Source: DATAUD01 sp036268455 (GTDB lineage: Bacteria; Verrucomicrobiota; Verrucomicrobiia; Limisphaerales; Palsa-1400). Taken from it: a stretch of DNA of 64,000 nucleotides. The translations under genes and the position numbers were made by a program. The stretch's first letter is position 1, and each line of letters opens with the position of its first letter. The stretch lies in the NCBI GenBank assembly GCA_036268455.1, contig DATAUD010000113.1, forward strand, positions 1-64,000, written 5' to 3'. Positions 1-8,097 of this stretch are shown in pieces. The notes below the pieces were generated by a model, which saw nothing but the letters and a program-made list of their open reading frames with translations, did not search any database and was not told the DNA's origin.

Positions 1-169
1 CCTCCCAAATCACCGCTTTGACCAGTGCCGGATCCAAATCATAATGCCGCGCCGCCCTGGCAATGATGGAATCAAACCGATGCTCGCGCCAATGCTTGAA
101 GCCATACCAGGCCACAAGGGCAATGGCGGCGATCAGCGCGAATATTCGCGAACGTTTCAAGCGAGACAA
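1..169 (-). CDS. Membrane-anchored lytic transglycosylase, N-terminal part only (runs off the window)
   Basis: Only the first 56 codons are inside the window. The reading starts at a TTG at 169 (a second in-frame TTG is at 160); an in-frame stop lies just upstream, so the start cannot be much earlier. The protein opens with basic residues and a hydrophobic segment (about residues 6-18, IFALIAAIALVAWYGF), then gives IIARAARHYDLDPALVKAV followed by I-W-E. That is the usual opening of the SLT domain of soluble lytic murein transglycosylases, just before the catalytic Glu, which would lie outside the window. Such enzymes cleave the MurNAc-GlcNAc bond of peptidoglycan in the periplasm. The identification rests on this short stretch only. 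The start codon is uncertain because no strong Shine-Dalgarno sequence is visible. Confidence 0.6.
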   Translation of the reverse strand, partial: MSRLKRSRIFALIAAIALVAWYGFKHWREHRFDSIIARAARHYDLDPALVKAVIWE

Positions 170-261
170 TAGACATCAGTCCCGGCCATTTGCGGAGAAA
201 AAATTGATAACGAATTCCAGCCATTGACAAATTCCCGCGGTCCCTCAACTCTGTCGGCCTT

Positions 262-1179
262 ATGGAAAAAATTGGATTTGTCGGTGTCGGCAGGATGGGC
301 GCGAATATGGCGCGGCGACTGAAAGACCAGGGTTTCACCGTTGCGGCGGTGTATGATGTGAACCAGCCGGCGGCGCAAACTCTCGCGCAGGAACTGGGCG
401 CGCAGGCTTGCGCGGATTTGAAGGAAGTCACCAAGCTGTCCGACGTCATCATTACAGTGGTGAGCGACGACAAGGCGATGAAAAACATTTTCCTGGGCGG
501 ATTGCTTGCGCGCAGCCGCGGGAAGCTGTTCATCAATTGCGCGACGATCTCGCCGGCGACCCACGTTTGGGTCGAGCAGAAGGCGGAAAAAAACGGCGCG
601 CAATCGCTCGAAGCGTGCATGGCCTCCAGCATTACCCAGGCGCGCGAAGGAACGCTCTACCTCATGTGCGGCGGCAAGGAGGAGGCTTTCAATCGCGCGA
701 AACCGATCCTGGAAAAATTGGCGGGATCAATGCGCCATATCGGCGCGGCAGGCAAAGCGGCGGAGGTCAAGGCGCTTGTGAACATGGTGATGAATATCAA
801 CACAGCCGGACTCGCCGAAGGGCTGGGTTTGGGTGCGTCCCTTGGTTTGGATCTCGCGATGTTGCGCGAAGTGTTTTCACAGACCGGCGCGAACTCCCGC
901 GTCCTGCAGACGGACGGCGAGGACATGCAAAATCGCGAGCACGGTTGCTTTTTTTCCGCGGCGCATGCGGCGAAGGATTCGGGCATCGCCCTTAAGCTGG
1001 CCCGGGAACAAGGATTAAACCTGCCGCTCGCGACCGCGACCAAAAAACAATACGATAAAATGGTGGCCGAAGGCCTGGGCGAACTGGACAAATCCGGCAT
1101 AGCGGAATTGACGTTCAAGGGACGCGGGCCGGGCGATTCGAGCAAGCAAACGCCTCAAGAGCCGCCCCAAACGACGTAA
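262..1179 (+). CDS. NAD(P)-dependent beta-hydroxyacid dehydrogenase family protein (3-hydroxyisobutyrate dehydrogenase-like)
   Basis: The 305-residue protein begins with the Rossmann motif GFVGVGRMGANMARRL (residues 5-20), diagnostic of the beta-hydroxyacid dehydrogenase family, which oxidises 3-hydroxy acids with NAD(P). The C-terminal helical domain carries the family's KDSGIALKLA block near residue 240 and a lysine in the G-x-x-G-x-x-x-x-VK segment near residue 171 that fits the catalytic Lys. The substrate-carboxylate loop, normally D-A-P-V-S-G-G, reads E-A-C-M-A-S-S here (residues 117-123), so the substrate is probably not a classical one. The last 20 residues are a low-complexity Pro/Gln/Thr tail. 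The gene is convergent with the nucleotidyltransferase gene, 12 bp away. Family assignment is firm; the substrate is unknown. Confidence 0.85.
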   Translation: MEKIGFVGVGRMGANMARRLKDQGFTVAAVYDVNQPAAQTLAQELGAQACADLKEVTKLSDVIITVVSDDKAMKNIFLGGLLARSRGKLFINCATISPATHVWVEQKAEKNGAQSLEACMASSITQAREGTLYLMCGGKEEAFNRAKPILEKLAGSMRHIGAAGKAAEVKALVNMVMNINTAGLAEGLGLGASLGLDLAMLREVFSQTGANSRVLQTDGEDMQNREHGCFFSAAHAAKDSGIALKLAREQGLNLPLATATKKQYDKMVAEGLGELDKSGIAELTFKGRGPGDSSKQTPQEPPQTT

Positions 1180-1191
1180 AGCGCAACGCGC

Positions 1192-1944
1192 CTATTTGCG
1201 GCGTTCGCTGAAAATCCGGTCGGCCTCCTCAAGACTTTCCTTGGCGCCGATGTCAAACCAAATTCCCGGCACGCGCCACGTATAAACCGGCGTGCGGGTG
1301 TAAAGCCATTGCACCAACCGCCCCGGCTGATCGGGGTTGTTCTTCTCGGCCATGTATTGGTGAATTAATGGAAGGCTCGATTTGGGATAATAATAGAGCG
1401 CGATGCCCGTCAGCGCGCTTGTCGGCTGCTTGGGCTTCTCCTCAAAAAATGTGATCTTCCCGTCGGAATCCAGCGTAATCGAATTATACTTTTTGATTTC
1501 GTCCAAGCTGCCGACGTCATAGACCGCCAGCACGGGCGCTTTCTTTTCGCGGCAAACGTCGCCGAAACCTTTCAGCGCCTCGCTGAAAAGATTGTCTCCC
1601 GCAACCACGATCAAATCGTCGTCGATTTTTTCCTTCTTCAAAACCAGGTGGATGTCCCCGATGGCGCCGAGTTTATTGGTGTCGTCGGTGGAACCGTCGT
1701 TGACGATCGTGAAATCGAGTTTGGACTTCGTGGCGTGATAGTTATCGGCCCACTGCTGGAATTGCCCCGCGAATTTTGCGTTGGTGACAACATAGACGCG
1801 GTCAATGCCGCCGATGGGGCTGATGTTGTCAAGCACGTAATCGATCATCGGCTGGCCCGCCACCTTCAGCAACGGCTTGGGCTGGGTCAGCGTCAATGGA
1901 TAAAGACGGGTCGCATAACCCGCGGCGAGTATTAGCACCTTCAT
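1192..1944 (-). CDS. Sugar-phosphate nucleotidyltransferase (RmlA/GlmU-N-like)
   Basis: This 250-residue protein has the nucleotidyltransferase signature MKVLILAAGYATRLYPLT at its N-terminus, followed by PKPLLKVAGQPMIDYVL, the pattern of enzymes that join NTP to a sugar 1-phosphate to give NDP-sugars. VVAGDNLF near residue 117 carries the metal-binding Asp, and FFEEKPKQP near residue 160 is the typical sugar-binding block. No hexapeptide repeats or acetyltransferase domain follow, so it is a stand-alone catalytic domain. Its ATG overlaps the end of ptsI (ATGA, 1941-1944), so the two genes are translationally coupled. The sugar (glucose, mannose or other) cannot be told from the sequence. Confidence 0.85.
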   Translation of the reverse strand: MKVLILAAGYATRLYPLTLTQPKPLLKVAGQPMIDYVLDNISPIGGIDRVYVVTNAKFAGQFQQWADNYHATKSKLDFTIVNDGSTDDTNKLGAIGDIHLVLKKEKIDDDLIVVAGDNLFSEALKGFGDVCREKKAPVLAVYDVGSLDEIKKYNSITLDSDGKITFFEEKPKQPTSALTGIALYYYPKSSLPLIHQYMAEKNNPDQPGRLVQWLYTRTPVYTWRVPGIWFDIGAKESLEEADRIFSERRK

Positions 1945-3728
1945 AGTAATTCAGACTGATTTTCAAACAAACTGGGGGCAATTCTTTTGGCGAGCGCCTC
2001 CGAACGCTCAAATATTTCCCGCGCCGATTCGCAATTCAACGCGAAATCGGCAAGCGCCTTCGCATCGTCCATTTTGAGACGGCGAATCAGGTATTTGACC
2101 TGCGGCAACAACGGCGGCGCCATACTCAATTCTGTCACACCCAGCCCGAGCAGCAATGGGGTCAACAAGGGGTCTCCGGCCATCTCGCCGCAAACGCCGC
2201 ACCAGATGTTGTTGCGGACGGCGGCGTCGGCCGTCCACTTGATCAGGCGCAGCACCGCCGGATGAGTCGGTTCGTAAAGCTGCGCAATGCGCTCGTTCAA
2301 ACGATCGACAGCCAGGGAATATTGGATCAAATCATTGGTGCCTATGCTGAAAAATTTGACGCGCTTCCCCAGCACATCAGCGGCGATGGCCGCCGAAGGT
2401 ATTTCGACCATCGCGCCGATCTCGATGTTTTCATCGAACGGAACGCCCTCCGCGCGCAGTTCGTTTTTGTATTCCTCGACAAATGCGTTTGCCTTTTCAA
2501 CTTCGAGATAGGAGGAAATCATCGGATACATGATCTGGACGTTCCCTTCCGCGCTCGCGCGAAGAATTGCCCGCAATTGCGAGCGAAACACTTCCCGCTC
2601 CTCCAAACAAAATCGAATCGCCCGCCATCCCAAAAACGGGTTCATCTCCATTGGTATCGGCAGGTGAGAAAGAAATTTGTCGCCGCCCAGGTCCAGCGTG
2701 CGGATGATCACCGGGCTTGGCTTTAGCTCCGAGGCCACCTGGCGGTACGCGACGTACTGCTCTTCTTCCGTCGGCAGCGTGTCGCGGTTGATGAACAGGT
2801 ATTCCGTGCGGAAAAGCCCAACGCCTTCGCAACCGAAATTCCGCACCGCTTCGACATCTCCGGGTTTTTCCACGTTCGCCGCCAGCATGATTTTTTTCCC
2901 GTCCAGCGTGATCGCCTCCAGGTCCTTGATCGCGTGAAGCTTCTCTTCGATGGAAGCGTGCCGGCGGACCAATTGGCCATACTCGAACAGGGATTGGTCG
3001 GTTGGATTGACAATCAACGAGCCGTTGTAACCGTCCAGCAACGCGTGCGCGCCGGTCTGAAGTCTTTTGCTAACGCCCTTGAGACCAACAATCGCCGGCA
3101 CCCGAAGAGAACGCGCCATGATCGCCGTGTGCGATGTCCTGCTGCCAACATCAGTCGCAAATCCCAAAACCACTTTCCGGTTGAGGATCGCCACTTCCGA
3201 CGGCGCGAGGTCATCGCTGACAACGATGCACGGTTCGCGGAGGTTTTGGAGATCCGGGTGCGTGCCGTGACCCAGCAGGTTGTTCATGATCCGCAATGTC
3301 ACGTCCCGCATATCCGCGGCCCTCTCGCGCAAATAGGCGTCGTCGATGGCGCTCAGCGTGGCCGTATATTTTTGCGCGAATTCATGGAAGGCCGCTTCGA
3401 CGTTGATTTTCTTTGTGAAAATGGCGCTATTGACGGATTCAATCAGGGTAGGATCCTCCAGCACCAGCAGATGGGCGTCGAAAATACTGGCCTCCTGGGC
3501 GTTAAGCGCCTCGCTGACTTTGTGCTGCACCTCCAGGAGTTGCTGGCGCGTCAGCGCAAGCGCTTGTTCAAACCTCTGCACCTGCAACGGTAAATCCTCG
3601 TCCGCCACTTCGTACTTGGGTATTTCGGCCTGGGCTTTGTGCAGCACGAAAATCTTGCCCTGGCAGATGCCGGCGGAAACAGGAATCCCCTTATAAACGC
3701 GCTCTCCTGTTTGCCCTTGGTCTGTCAT
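1941..3728 (-). CDS. ptsI: Phosphoenolpyruvate-protein phosphotransferase (PTS enzyme I)
   Basis: The protein has 595 residues, close to the usual enzyme I length. It carries the phosphohistidine loop GSRTSHTAIMAR (near residue 200) and the PEP-binding barrel motifs GVGLFRTEYLF, DLGGDK, NPFLGWRAIR, FFSIGTNDLIQYSLAVDR and CGVCGEMAGD in the canonical order. Enzyme I autophosphorylates from PEP and passes the phosphate to HPr. No HPr or EII gene lies beside it. Instead the coupled downstream gene encodes a sugar nucleotidyltransferase. A regulatory or reduced PTS is therefore possible, although HPr may be elsewhere. The ATG at 3726-3728 fits the family N-terminus (YKGIPVSAGI follows). It is transcribed divergently from the PfkB kinase gene. 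Confidence 0.95.
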   Translation of the reverse strand: MTDQGQTGERVYKGIPVSAGICQGKIFVLHKAQAEIPKYEVADEDLPLQVQRFEQALALTRQQLLEVQHKVSEALNAQEASIFDAHLLVLEDPTLIESVNSAIFTKKINVEAAFHEFAQKYTATLSAIDDAYLRERAADMRDVTLRIMNNLLGHGTHPDLQNLREPCIVVSDDLAPSEVAILNRKVVLGFATDVGSRTSHTAIMARSLRVPAIVGLKGVSKRLQTGAHALLDGYNGSLIVNPTDQSLFEYGQLVRRHASIEEKLHAIKDLEAITLDGKKIMLAANVEKPGDVEAVRNFGCEGVGLFRTEYLFINRDTLPTEEEQYVAYRQVASELKPSPVIIRTLDLGGDKFLSHLPIPMEMNPFLGWRAIRFCLEEREVFRSQLRAILRASAEGNVQIMYPMISSYLEVEKANAFVEEYKNELRAEGVPFDENIEIGAMVEIPSAAIAADVLGKRVKFFSIGTNDLIQYSLAVDRLNERIAQLYEPTHPAVLRLIKWTADAAVRNNIWCGVCGEMAGDPLLTPLLLGLGVTELSMAPPLLPQVKYLIRRLKMDDAKALADFALNCESAREIFERSEALAKRIAPSLFENQSELL

Positions 3729-3954
3729 ACAAAATAGTTACTGCGATTCGCTTTTATTGCAAAGTTATTCTTGGGAATAAATTATGATAGCCCGGCTCCG
3801 GCCGGATTCCAACAATAAAGAACACATGCCCGCCCGCTGCGGGTATGCTCGCTAGTCGCGCCTCGTCCCAGGCGAATTTCAGCGCAACGATTGTATAGCT
3901 ATTTCTGTTATACCACACTACACTCTCGCCACCTTGAAACGCGAACGGACGCCT

Positions 3955-4998
3955 ATGAAAAAGACCTCTTTGGCCAATCGTTCCGGCCTGCTGGCAGCCG
4001 GCAACTGGATCATTGACCAGGTCAAAATCATCGATGTCTATCCGCAACGCGAACAGTTGGCAAACATCCGCGCCCAATCCCAAGGCACCGGAGGCGCCCC
4101 TTACAACGTCCTCGTCAGCCTCGCCCGCTTGCAGGCCCCGTTCCCACTCATGGCCGCCGGGATGGTCGGGCATGATGATTTCGGCCGCGCGATTCTCGAA
4201 GATTGCCGCCGCCGCGGTATCGACATCCGCCATCTCGAATCCACGCCGCTCGCCCCGACCTCTTATACCGACGTCATGACCGAAGCTTCGGCTGGACTCC
4301 GGACTTTTTTCCATCATCGTGGCGCAAACGCTCTTTGGAGCGGCGCCGGGTTGAATTTTCAGAAAGTCAAAGCCCGCATTTTCCATCTCGGCTACCTCTT
4401 GTTGCTGGACGCGCTCGATACGCCCGACGCCAAATTCGGCACGAAGGCAGCCGCATTGTTGCGCTCGGCCCAGGAAGCCGGACTCAAAACCAGCGTCGAT
4501 GTCGTCAGTGAAGACAGCGATCGTTTCGGAAGCATCGTTCTGCCAGCCGTTAAATTTGTCGATTACTGCATCCTCAACGAAATTGAGGCCGGCAAGACGA
4601 CCGGTTTTAAGATCAGGGAACCCGGCGGCGCGCTGAATACGGTTTTGCTTCGCCACGCGGCAGGCGCTCTCCTGCAAGCGGGCGTGCGCGATCTCGTCGT
4701 CATTCATTTTCCCGAAGGCGCTTTTGCCCGCACGCGCAAAGGAGAGGACTTCTGGCAATCGTCCCTCAACCTCCCTGCCAAACACATCACCGGGACCGCG
4801 GGCGCCGGCGACGCTTTTGCCGCCGGAGTTCTGATGGGATTGCACGAAGGATGGGACTTGCAGCGGTGCCTCTTCACGGGTGTTTGCGTCGCGGCCGCCT
4901 CGTTGTCCCACGCCACTTGCACGGGAGGAATAAAGTCCCTGTCCGCGGCGCTCAAGCTCGCCCGCAAATTCGGCCATCAGCCATCGTTGCGCGTCTGA
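3955..4998 (+). CDS. PfkB/ribokinase-family carbohydrate kinase
   Basis: This is a sugar or nucleoside kinase of the ribokinase fold. The N-terminal half has AAGNWIIDQV and a G-T-G-G-A-P-Y-N-V block, matching the G-G-x-x-x-N substrate motif of the family. The C-terminal signature is GTAGAGDAFAAGVLMGL, with the anion-hole G-A-G-D and catalytic Asp; the family's usual D-T-x-G-A-G-D is G-T-A-G-A-G-D here. Length from the ATG at 3955 is 347 residues. An in-frame TTG at 3934 would add seven residues, but the ATG gives the more normal start. The preceding 226 bp are the divergent spacer shared with ptsI; I could not fix a promoter in it. The substrate is unknown. Confidence 0.85.
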   Translation: MKKTSLANRSGLLAAGNWIIDQVKIIDVYPQREQLANIRAQSQGTGGAPYNVLVSLARLQAPFPLMAAGMVGHDDFGRAILEDCRRRGIDIRHLESTPLAPTSYTDVMTEASAGLRTFFHHRGANALWSGAGLNFQKVKARIFHLGYLLLLDALDTPDAKFGTKAAALLRSAQEAGLKTSVDVVSEDSDRFGSIVLPAVKFVDYCILNEIEAGKTTGFKIREPGGALNTVLLRHAAGALLQAGVRDLVVIHFPEGAFARTRKGEDFWQSSLNLPAKHITGTAGAGDAFAAGVLMGLHEGWDLQRCLFTGVCVAAASLSHATCTGGIKSLSAALKLARKFGHQPSLRV

Positions 4999-5011
4999 TT
5001 CCGACGCCGAC

Positions 5012-5569
5012 TCAGGCCCGTTCCATGTATTTGCCGGTGCGCGTATCGACCTTGATCTTTTCCCCGGTCTTTATGAACAAAGGCGCTTGAACGGTAATCC
5101 CCGTTTCCAGCACGATCGGCTTTTGCACGTTATTCGAGGAATCGCCCCGAATCCCTTCGGGCGCATCCGTCACCTTCAGCACCACGCTTGAGGGCATTTC
5201 AATCGAAACCGCTTTGTCGTCCACGAACGTCACCGTCACGGAGCCATTCTCAACCAGGTAATTCTTGGCATCCCCGACAATGTCCGGCTGGAGCGTCGTC
5301 GTTTCGTAAGTTTCAGGGTCGGAAAAGACAAAATCGTCGCCGTCCTTGTAACTAAAATCCATTTTCTTCGTCATCATTGGCACGACGGCCATTTTTTCGG
5401 TCGAACTGAAGCGCACATCCGAAGTCTTGCCCGTGCGGATGCTCCGAAGAGTCGCCTGGACGAACGCGCGCAGGTTGCCGGGCGTGCGGTGCTGAGTGTC
5501 CAGGACTACGGAAATATCGCCATTGTAATTGATGGCCATGCCTTTGCGTAAATCATTTGCTGATGCCAT
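5012..5569 (-). CDS. efp: Elongation factor P
   Basis: The 185-residue protein has the three beta-barrel domains of EF-P, which binds between the P and E sites and rescues ribosomes stalled on polyproline. The N-terminal KOW-like domain includes NDLRKGMAINYNG, the middle domain MDFSYKDGDDFVFSDPETYE, and the C-terminal OB domain ends GEKIKVDTRTGKYMERA. The loop that carries the modified Lys in E. coli (P-G-K-G) reads R-T-P-G-N-L-R-A-F, so Asn32 occupies the modified-lysine position and an Arg sits two residues later. No EpmA/B or EarP gene is adjacent. Parts of the N-terminal and central domains also resemble EfpL/YeiP, but the P-G-N-x-x-A-F loop is EF-P-like. The gene is convergent with the PfkB kinase gene. 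Confidence 0.93.
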   Translation of the reverse strand: MASANDLRKGMAINYNGDISVVLDTQHRTPGNLRAFVQATLRSIRTGKTSDVRFSSTEKMAVVPMMTKKMDFSYKDGDDFVFSDPETYETTTLQPDIVGDAKNYLVENGSVTVTFVDDKAVSIEMPSSVVLKVTDAPEGIRGDSSNNVQKPIVLETGITVQAPLFIKTGEKIKVDTRTGKYMERA

Positions 5570-5788
5570 AAGAATATTTTGTCACCCCGCCGCCTAACAT
5601 TAAAACAGCGAAGGGCCGGAACGTACCAAACGCCCGGCGGAAATCAAGCCCCTAAATGGAAAAAATGAGAATCGCATTGCTGTCGTTCGTTCCGCGCTCC
5701 ACTTTGATCGCCCACCCTCCGCCAAGTCGCGCCGCTAGAAATTGCTTTTGAGAATGCGCGCAGTAGTTACAACCGAAATGCCCAAGGT
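5570..5788. other. Intergenic spacer upstream of efp
   Basis: This 219-bp stretch separates efp (starting at 5569 on the minus strand) from the end of the DUF5615 gene. It should hold the efp promoter, but I could not identify convincing -35/-10 boxes. I see no tRNA, small ORF with a ribosome-binding site, or strong hairpin in it. Confidence 0.4.
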
Positions 5789-6118
5789 TCACCGGACTTC
5801 AACCAAACGGTCGTTCTGATCGAGTTGCTGAACAACGAGCGGCAACAACGGTCCCAACCAAACCAGCAAATTACGTGTGGACGAGTTGCCAATACGCAGC
5901 CATACCACGGAAGGACCCAGCCGGCCTCGACGAACCCATTCGGCAAAGTCCTCGTCTTTGGTGACGATTACCGCGCCATGCTCATGGGCGTAACGCCAGA
6001 TTGGAGTATCCTTGCTTTGGGCGAGATTGACATCAAGAGCATGCTCGGCCTGATGCCCTTTTTCTTCCAACCATCGTGCCAGGGCGGTGGGAAGTTGCGT
6101 GTCAACCAAGAAACGCAC
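5789..6118 (-). CDS. DUF5615 PIN-like toxin-type protein
   Basis: The protein has 109 residues. It starts MRFLVDTQLPTALARWL and has an acidic motif TKDEDF near residue 55, matching the DUF5615 family of PIN-like proteins. Such proteins are predicted Mg-dependent RNases and are usually paired with a DUF433 protein. The ATG lies 4 bp after the DUF433 stop codon, so the two form one operon with the antitoxin-type gene first. Asp6 and the Asp/Glu cluster near 55-58 are the likely metal ligands. Toxicity and target are not known for most of this family, so the toxin role is inference from family and arrangement. Confidence 0.8.
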   Translation of the reverse strand: MRFLVDTQLPTALARWLEEKGHQAEHALDVNLAQSKDTPIWRYAHEHGAVIVTKDEDFAEWVRRGRLGPSVVWLRIGNSSTRNLLVWLGPLLPLVVQQLDQNDRLVEVR

Positions 6119-6122
6119 ATTC

Positions 6123-6347
6123 TCAAGCGTTCACCAATATCGGATAATTGACCTGCTCGGCTGCAAATTCCAAGCACGCGCGAATGTCTTCCGGTTCGAG
6201 AAAATCATAGTCCTTGAGGATTTCGGCTTCCGGCACGGCAGCCGCCAGCAGGTCGAGCACGTCTTTGACCCGAATCCGATAGTGACGAATGCAGGGCCTT
6301 CCGCCGCATTGCTCTGGGTCAAAGGTGATGCGATCCGCGTATTTCAT
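6123..6347 (-). CDS. DUF433 antitoxin-type protein
   Basis: This 74-residue protein contains ITFDPEQCGGRPCIRHYRI followed by R-V-K-D-V-L-D-L-L, the conserved pattern of DUF433. The family has a short winged-helix-like fold and is commonly the partner of DUF5615 PIN-like proteins. It is the first gene of a two-gene operon, 4 bp ahead of the DUF5615 gene. Autoregulation by the complex would be typical, but I see no obvious operator palindrome in the 135 bp upstream. Confidence 0.82.
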   Translation of the reverse strand: MKYADRITFDPEQCGGRPCIRHYRIRVKDVLDLLAAAVPEAEILKDYDFLEPEDIRACLEFAAEQVNYPILVNA

Positions 6348-6482
6348 GGGGCCAGTCTAACGGCTTTTCCCTCTCCACTCAAGCGATGTTTTTGGAGCCA
6401 TTGTCCATCCACGGCGTTTCCGTCACCAAATCTTCACATGCCAAAAGCTTGCCCCCGCTCCGCCGCTTTGGATAATGCGCCC

Positions 6483-8045
6483 ATGCGAAAATTTGTCGCC
6501 ATCGGAATTTCGGTTTTTCTGTGCCACATCGCGGCTGCCGCGGGCAAAGCCACTCACGTCGTTTTGATCGTTTGGGATGGCATGAGGCCGGACCTCATCT
6601 CCAAAGAAAATACGCCCACCCTGTTTGAAATGTCCAAGAAGGGCGTGACGTTCCTCCATCACCATCCCGTTTATATCAGCTCCACCGAAGTCAACGGAAC
6701 CGCCCTGGCCACAGGCGTTTATCCTGGCGAAAGCACAATCATCGCCAATAACGAATACCGCCCCGCAATCGACCCAGTCGAAGCGATTGAAATGCAATCT
6801 CTCTCCGCTATCCGCAAAGGGGATGAATTGTCGGACGGCAAATACCTTGCCTTTCCCACCGTTTCGGAAATTCTGCACGAAAACGGCCTCCGCACCGCGG
6901 TCGCCGGCACCAAACCGATCGCTCTGCTGCACGATCGCGCCCCGCGCGCCGATGGAGCGTTGGGAGTGACCGTCTTTGCCGGTGAAACGTTGCCCGCATC
7001 CACTCGGGAAAAGCTGATCGCCACCCTCGGCGAGTTTCCCAAGCCCGGCGCAACCAAGAGCAAAGAAGACCAATGGACAACCAGCGCCATGACGGGCGAA
7101 CTTTGGAAAGACGGCGTCCCGCCCTATTCGCTTCTGTGGATGGCCGACCCGGATTACACCCAGCACAAAGACGGTCCCGGCGCGCCCAATCCCATGCGCG
7201 CCATCAAAAACTGTGACGACTGCCTTGCGCGTGTCCTCCACGCCCTTAAGGAAAAAAACGCCCTTGATTCCACCGATGTTATTCTGGTTTCCGATCATGG
7301 ATTCTCGACTGTCCAGCAGGTGGTCAATGTCAGAGAGACGCTCAAGAAAGCCGGCCTGCCAGTCTTCCACAAATTTCCCTCGGGCAAATCGGCGTCGGGA
7401 GACATCATGGTCGTAAGCGATGGCGGCGTCGTTTTGTTCTATGTTACTGGCCACGATTCCAGCGAAATAAAAACAACAATTCGCGCTTTGCAGGCATGGC
7501 CGTACACAGGCGTCGTATTTGCACAAAAACCAATCTCCGGCGCCTTTCCCCTGGCCGACGTCCATATGGACTCGCCCTACGCTCCCGACATTGTCGTGGC
7601 CTTGCGATGGAATCTTAACGTCAGCAAGTATGGCGTTCCCGGAATGATGTTTTGCGACCGCGATTATGACCTTCCCAACAAAGGGTCGCACTCGACACTC
7701 AGCCCGACGGAAATGCACAACACCGGTGTCGCGTTCGGACCGGATTTTGTCCCCGGCATGATCGATTCGCTTCCAACCGGCAACATCGACATCGCCCCAA
7801 CGATTCTTTGGATACTTGGCGTGCAACCCAAACGCGCGATGTCCGGCCGCGTCCTGACCGAAGCTTTGACGATTCCCGGCCCTCCGGTGGGACAACCGCA
7901 AACCCATCACGAGGAGGCCATATGGAATGGAGACGGCTTTGTCTGGCGGCAATATTTGGAAATATCCGAAGTCAACGGAGTCCGCTATTATGACCAGGGC
8001 AACGGCGCGCAGGAACCGTCACCGCGCGCTCACGCGAGCAACTGA
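6483..8045 (+). CDS. Secreted alkaline phosphatase superfamily protein (type I phosphodiesterase/nucleotide pyrophosphatase-like)
   Basis: The gene encodes 520 residues from the ATG at 6483. This start gives a clean signal peptide (MRKFVAIGISVFLCHIAAAA), whereas the longer open frame upstream does not. The mature N-terminus HVVLIVWDGMRPD has the metal-binding Asp of the alkaline phosphatase superfamily. SSTEVNGTALATGVYPG supplies the region of the nucleophilic Ser/Thr, DVILVSDHGF the second Asp-His pair, and NKGSHSTLSPTEMHNTGVAF a further His ligand. This is the layout of NPP-type phosphodiesterases acting in the periplasm or outside the cell. The substrate is unknown. Confidence 0.82.
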   Translation: MRKFVAIGISVFLCHIAAAAGKATHVVLIVWDGMRPDLISKENTPTLFEMSKKGVTFLHHHPVYISSTEVNGTALATGVYPGESTIIANNEYRPAIDPVEAIEMQSLSAIRKGDELSDGKYLAFPTVSEILHENGLRTAVAGTKPIALLHDRAPRADGALGVTVFAGETLPASTREKLIATLGEFPKPGATKSKEDQWTTSAMTGELWKDGVPPYSLLWMADPDYTQHKDGPGAPNPMRAIKNCDDCLARVLHALKEKNALDSTDVILVSDHGFSTVQQVVNVRETLKKAGLPVFHKFPSGKSASGDIMVVSDGGVVLFYVTGHDSSEIKTTIRALQAWPYTGVVFAQKPISGAFPLADVHMDSPYAPDIVVALRWNLNVSKYGVPGMMFCDRDYDLPNKGSHSTLSPTEMHNTGVAFGPDFVPGMIDSLPTGNIDIAPTILWILGVQPKRAMSGRVLTEALTIPGPPVGQPQTHHEEAIWNGDGFVWRQYLEISEVNGVRYYDQGNGAQEPSPRAHASN

Positions 8046-8097
8046 AACGCTTTTAGACTTTGAAGTTTGAGCGGTCTTGCGTTAGTTTTCGTCCGCT

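Noticed and set aside
3754..4977. 407-codon open frame antisense to the PfkB kinase gene
   Set aside because: The plus-strand protein has clear family motifs; the minus-strand product shows none and has biased composition typical of antisense frames in GC-rich DNA.
5570..5788. Possible tRNA or riboswitch in the spacer before efp
   Set aside because: There is no T-loop consensus, no cloverleaf pairing and no recognisable aptamer core.
6423..7952. 509-codon open frame antisense to the secreted phosphodiesterase gene
   Set aside because: It has no recognisable domain; the sense strand has a signal peptide and the metal-site motifs.
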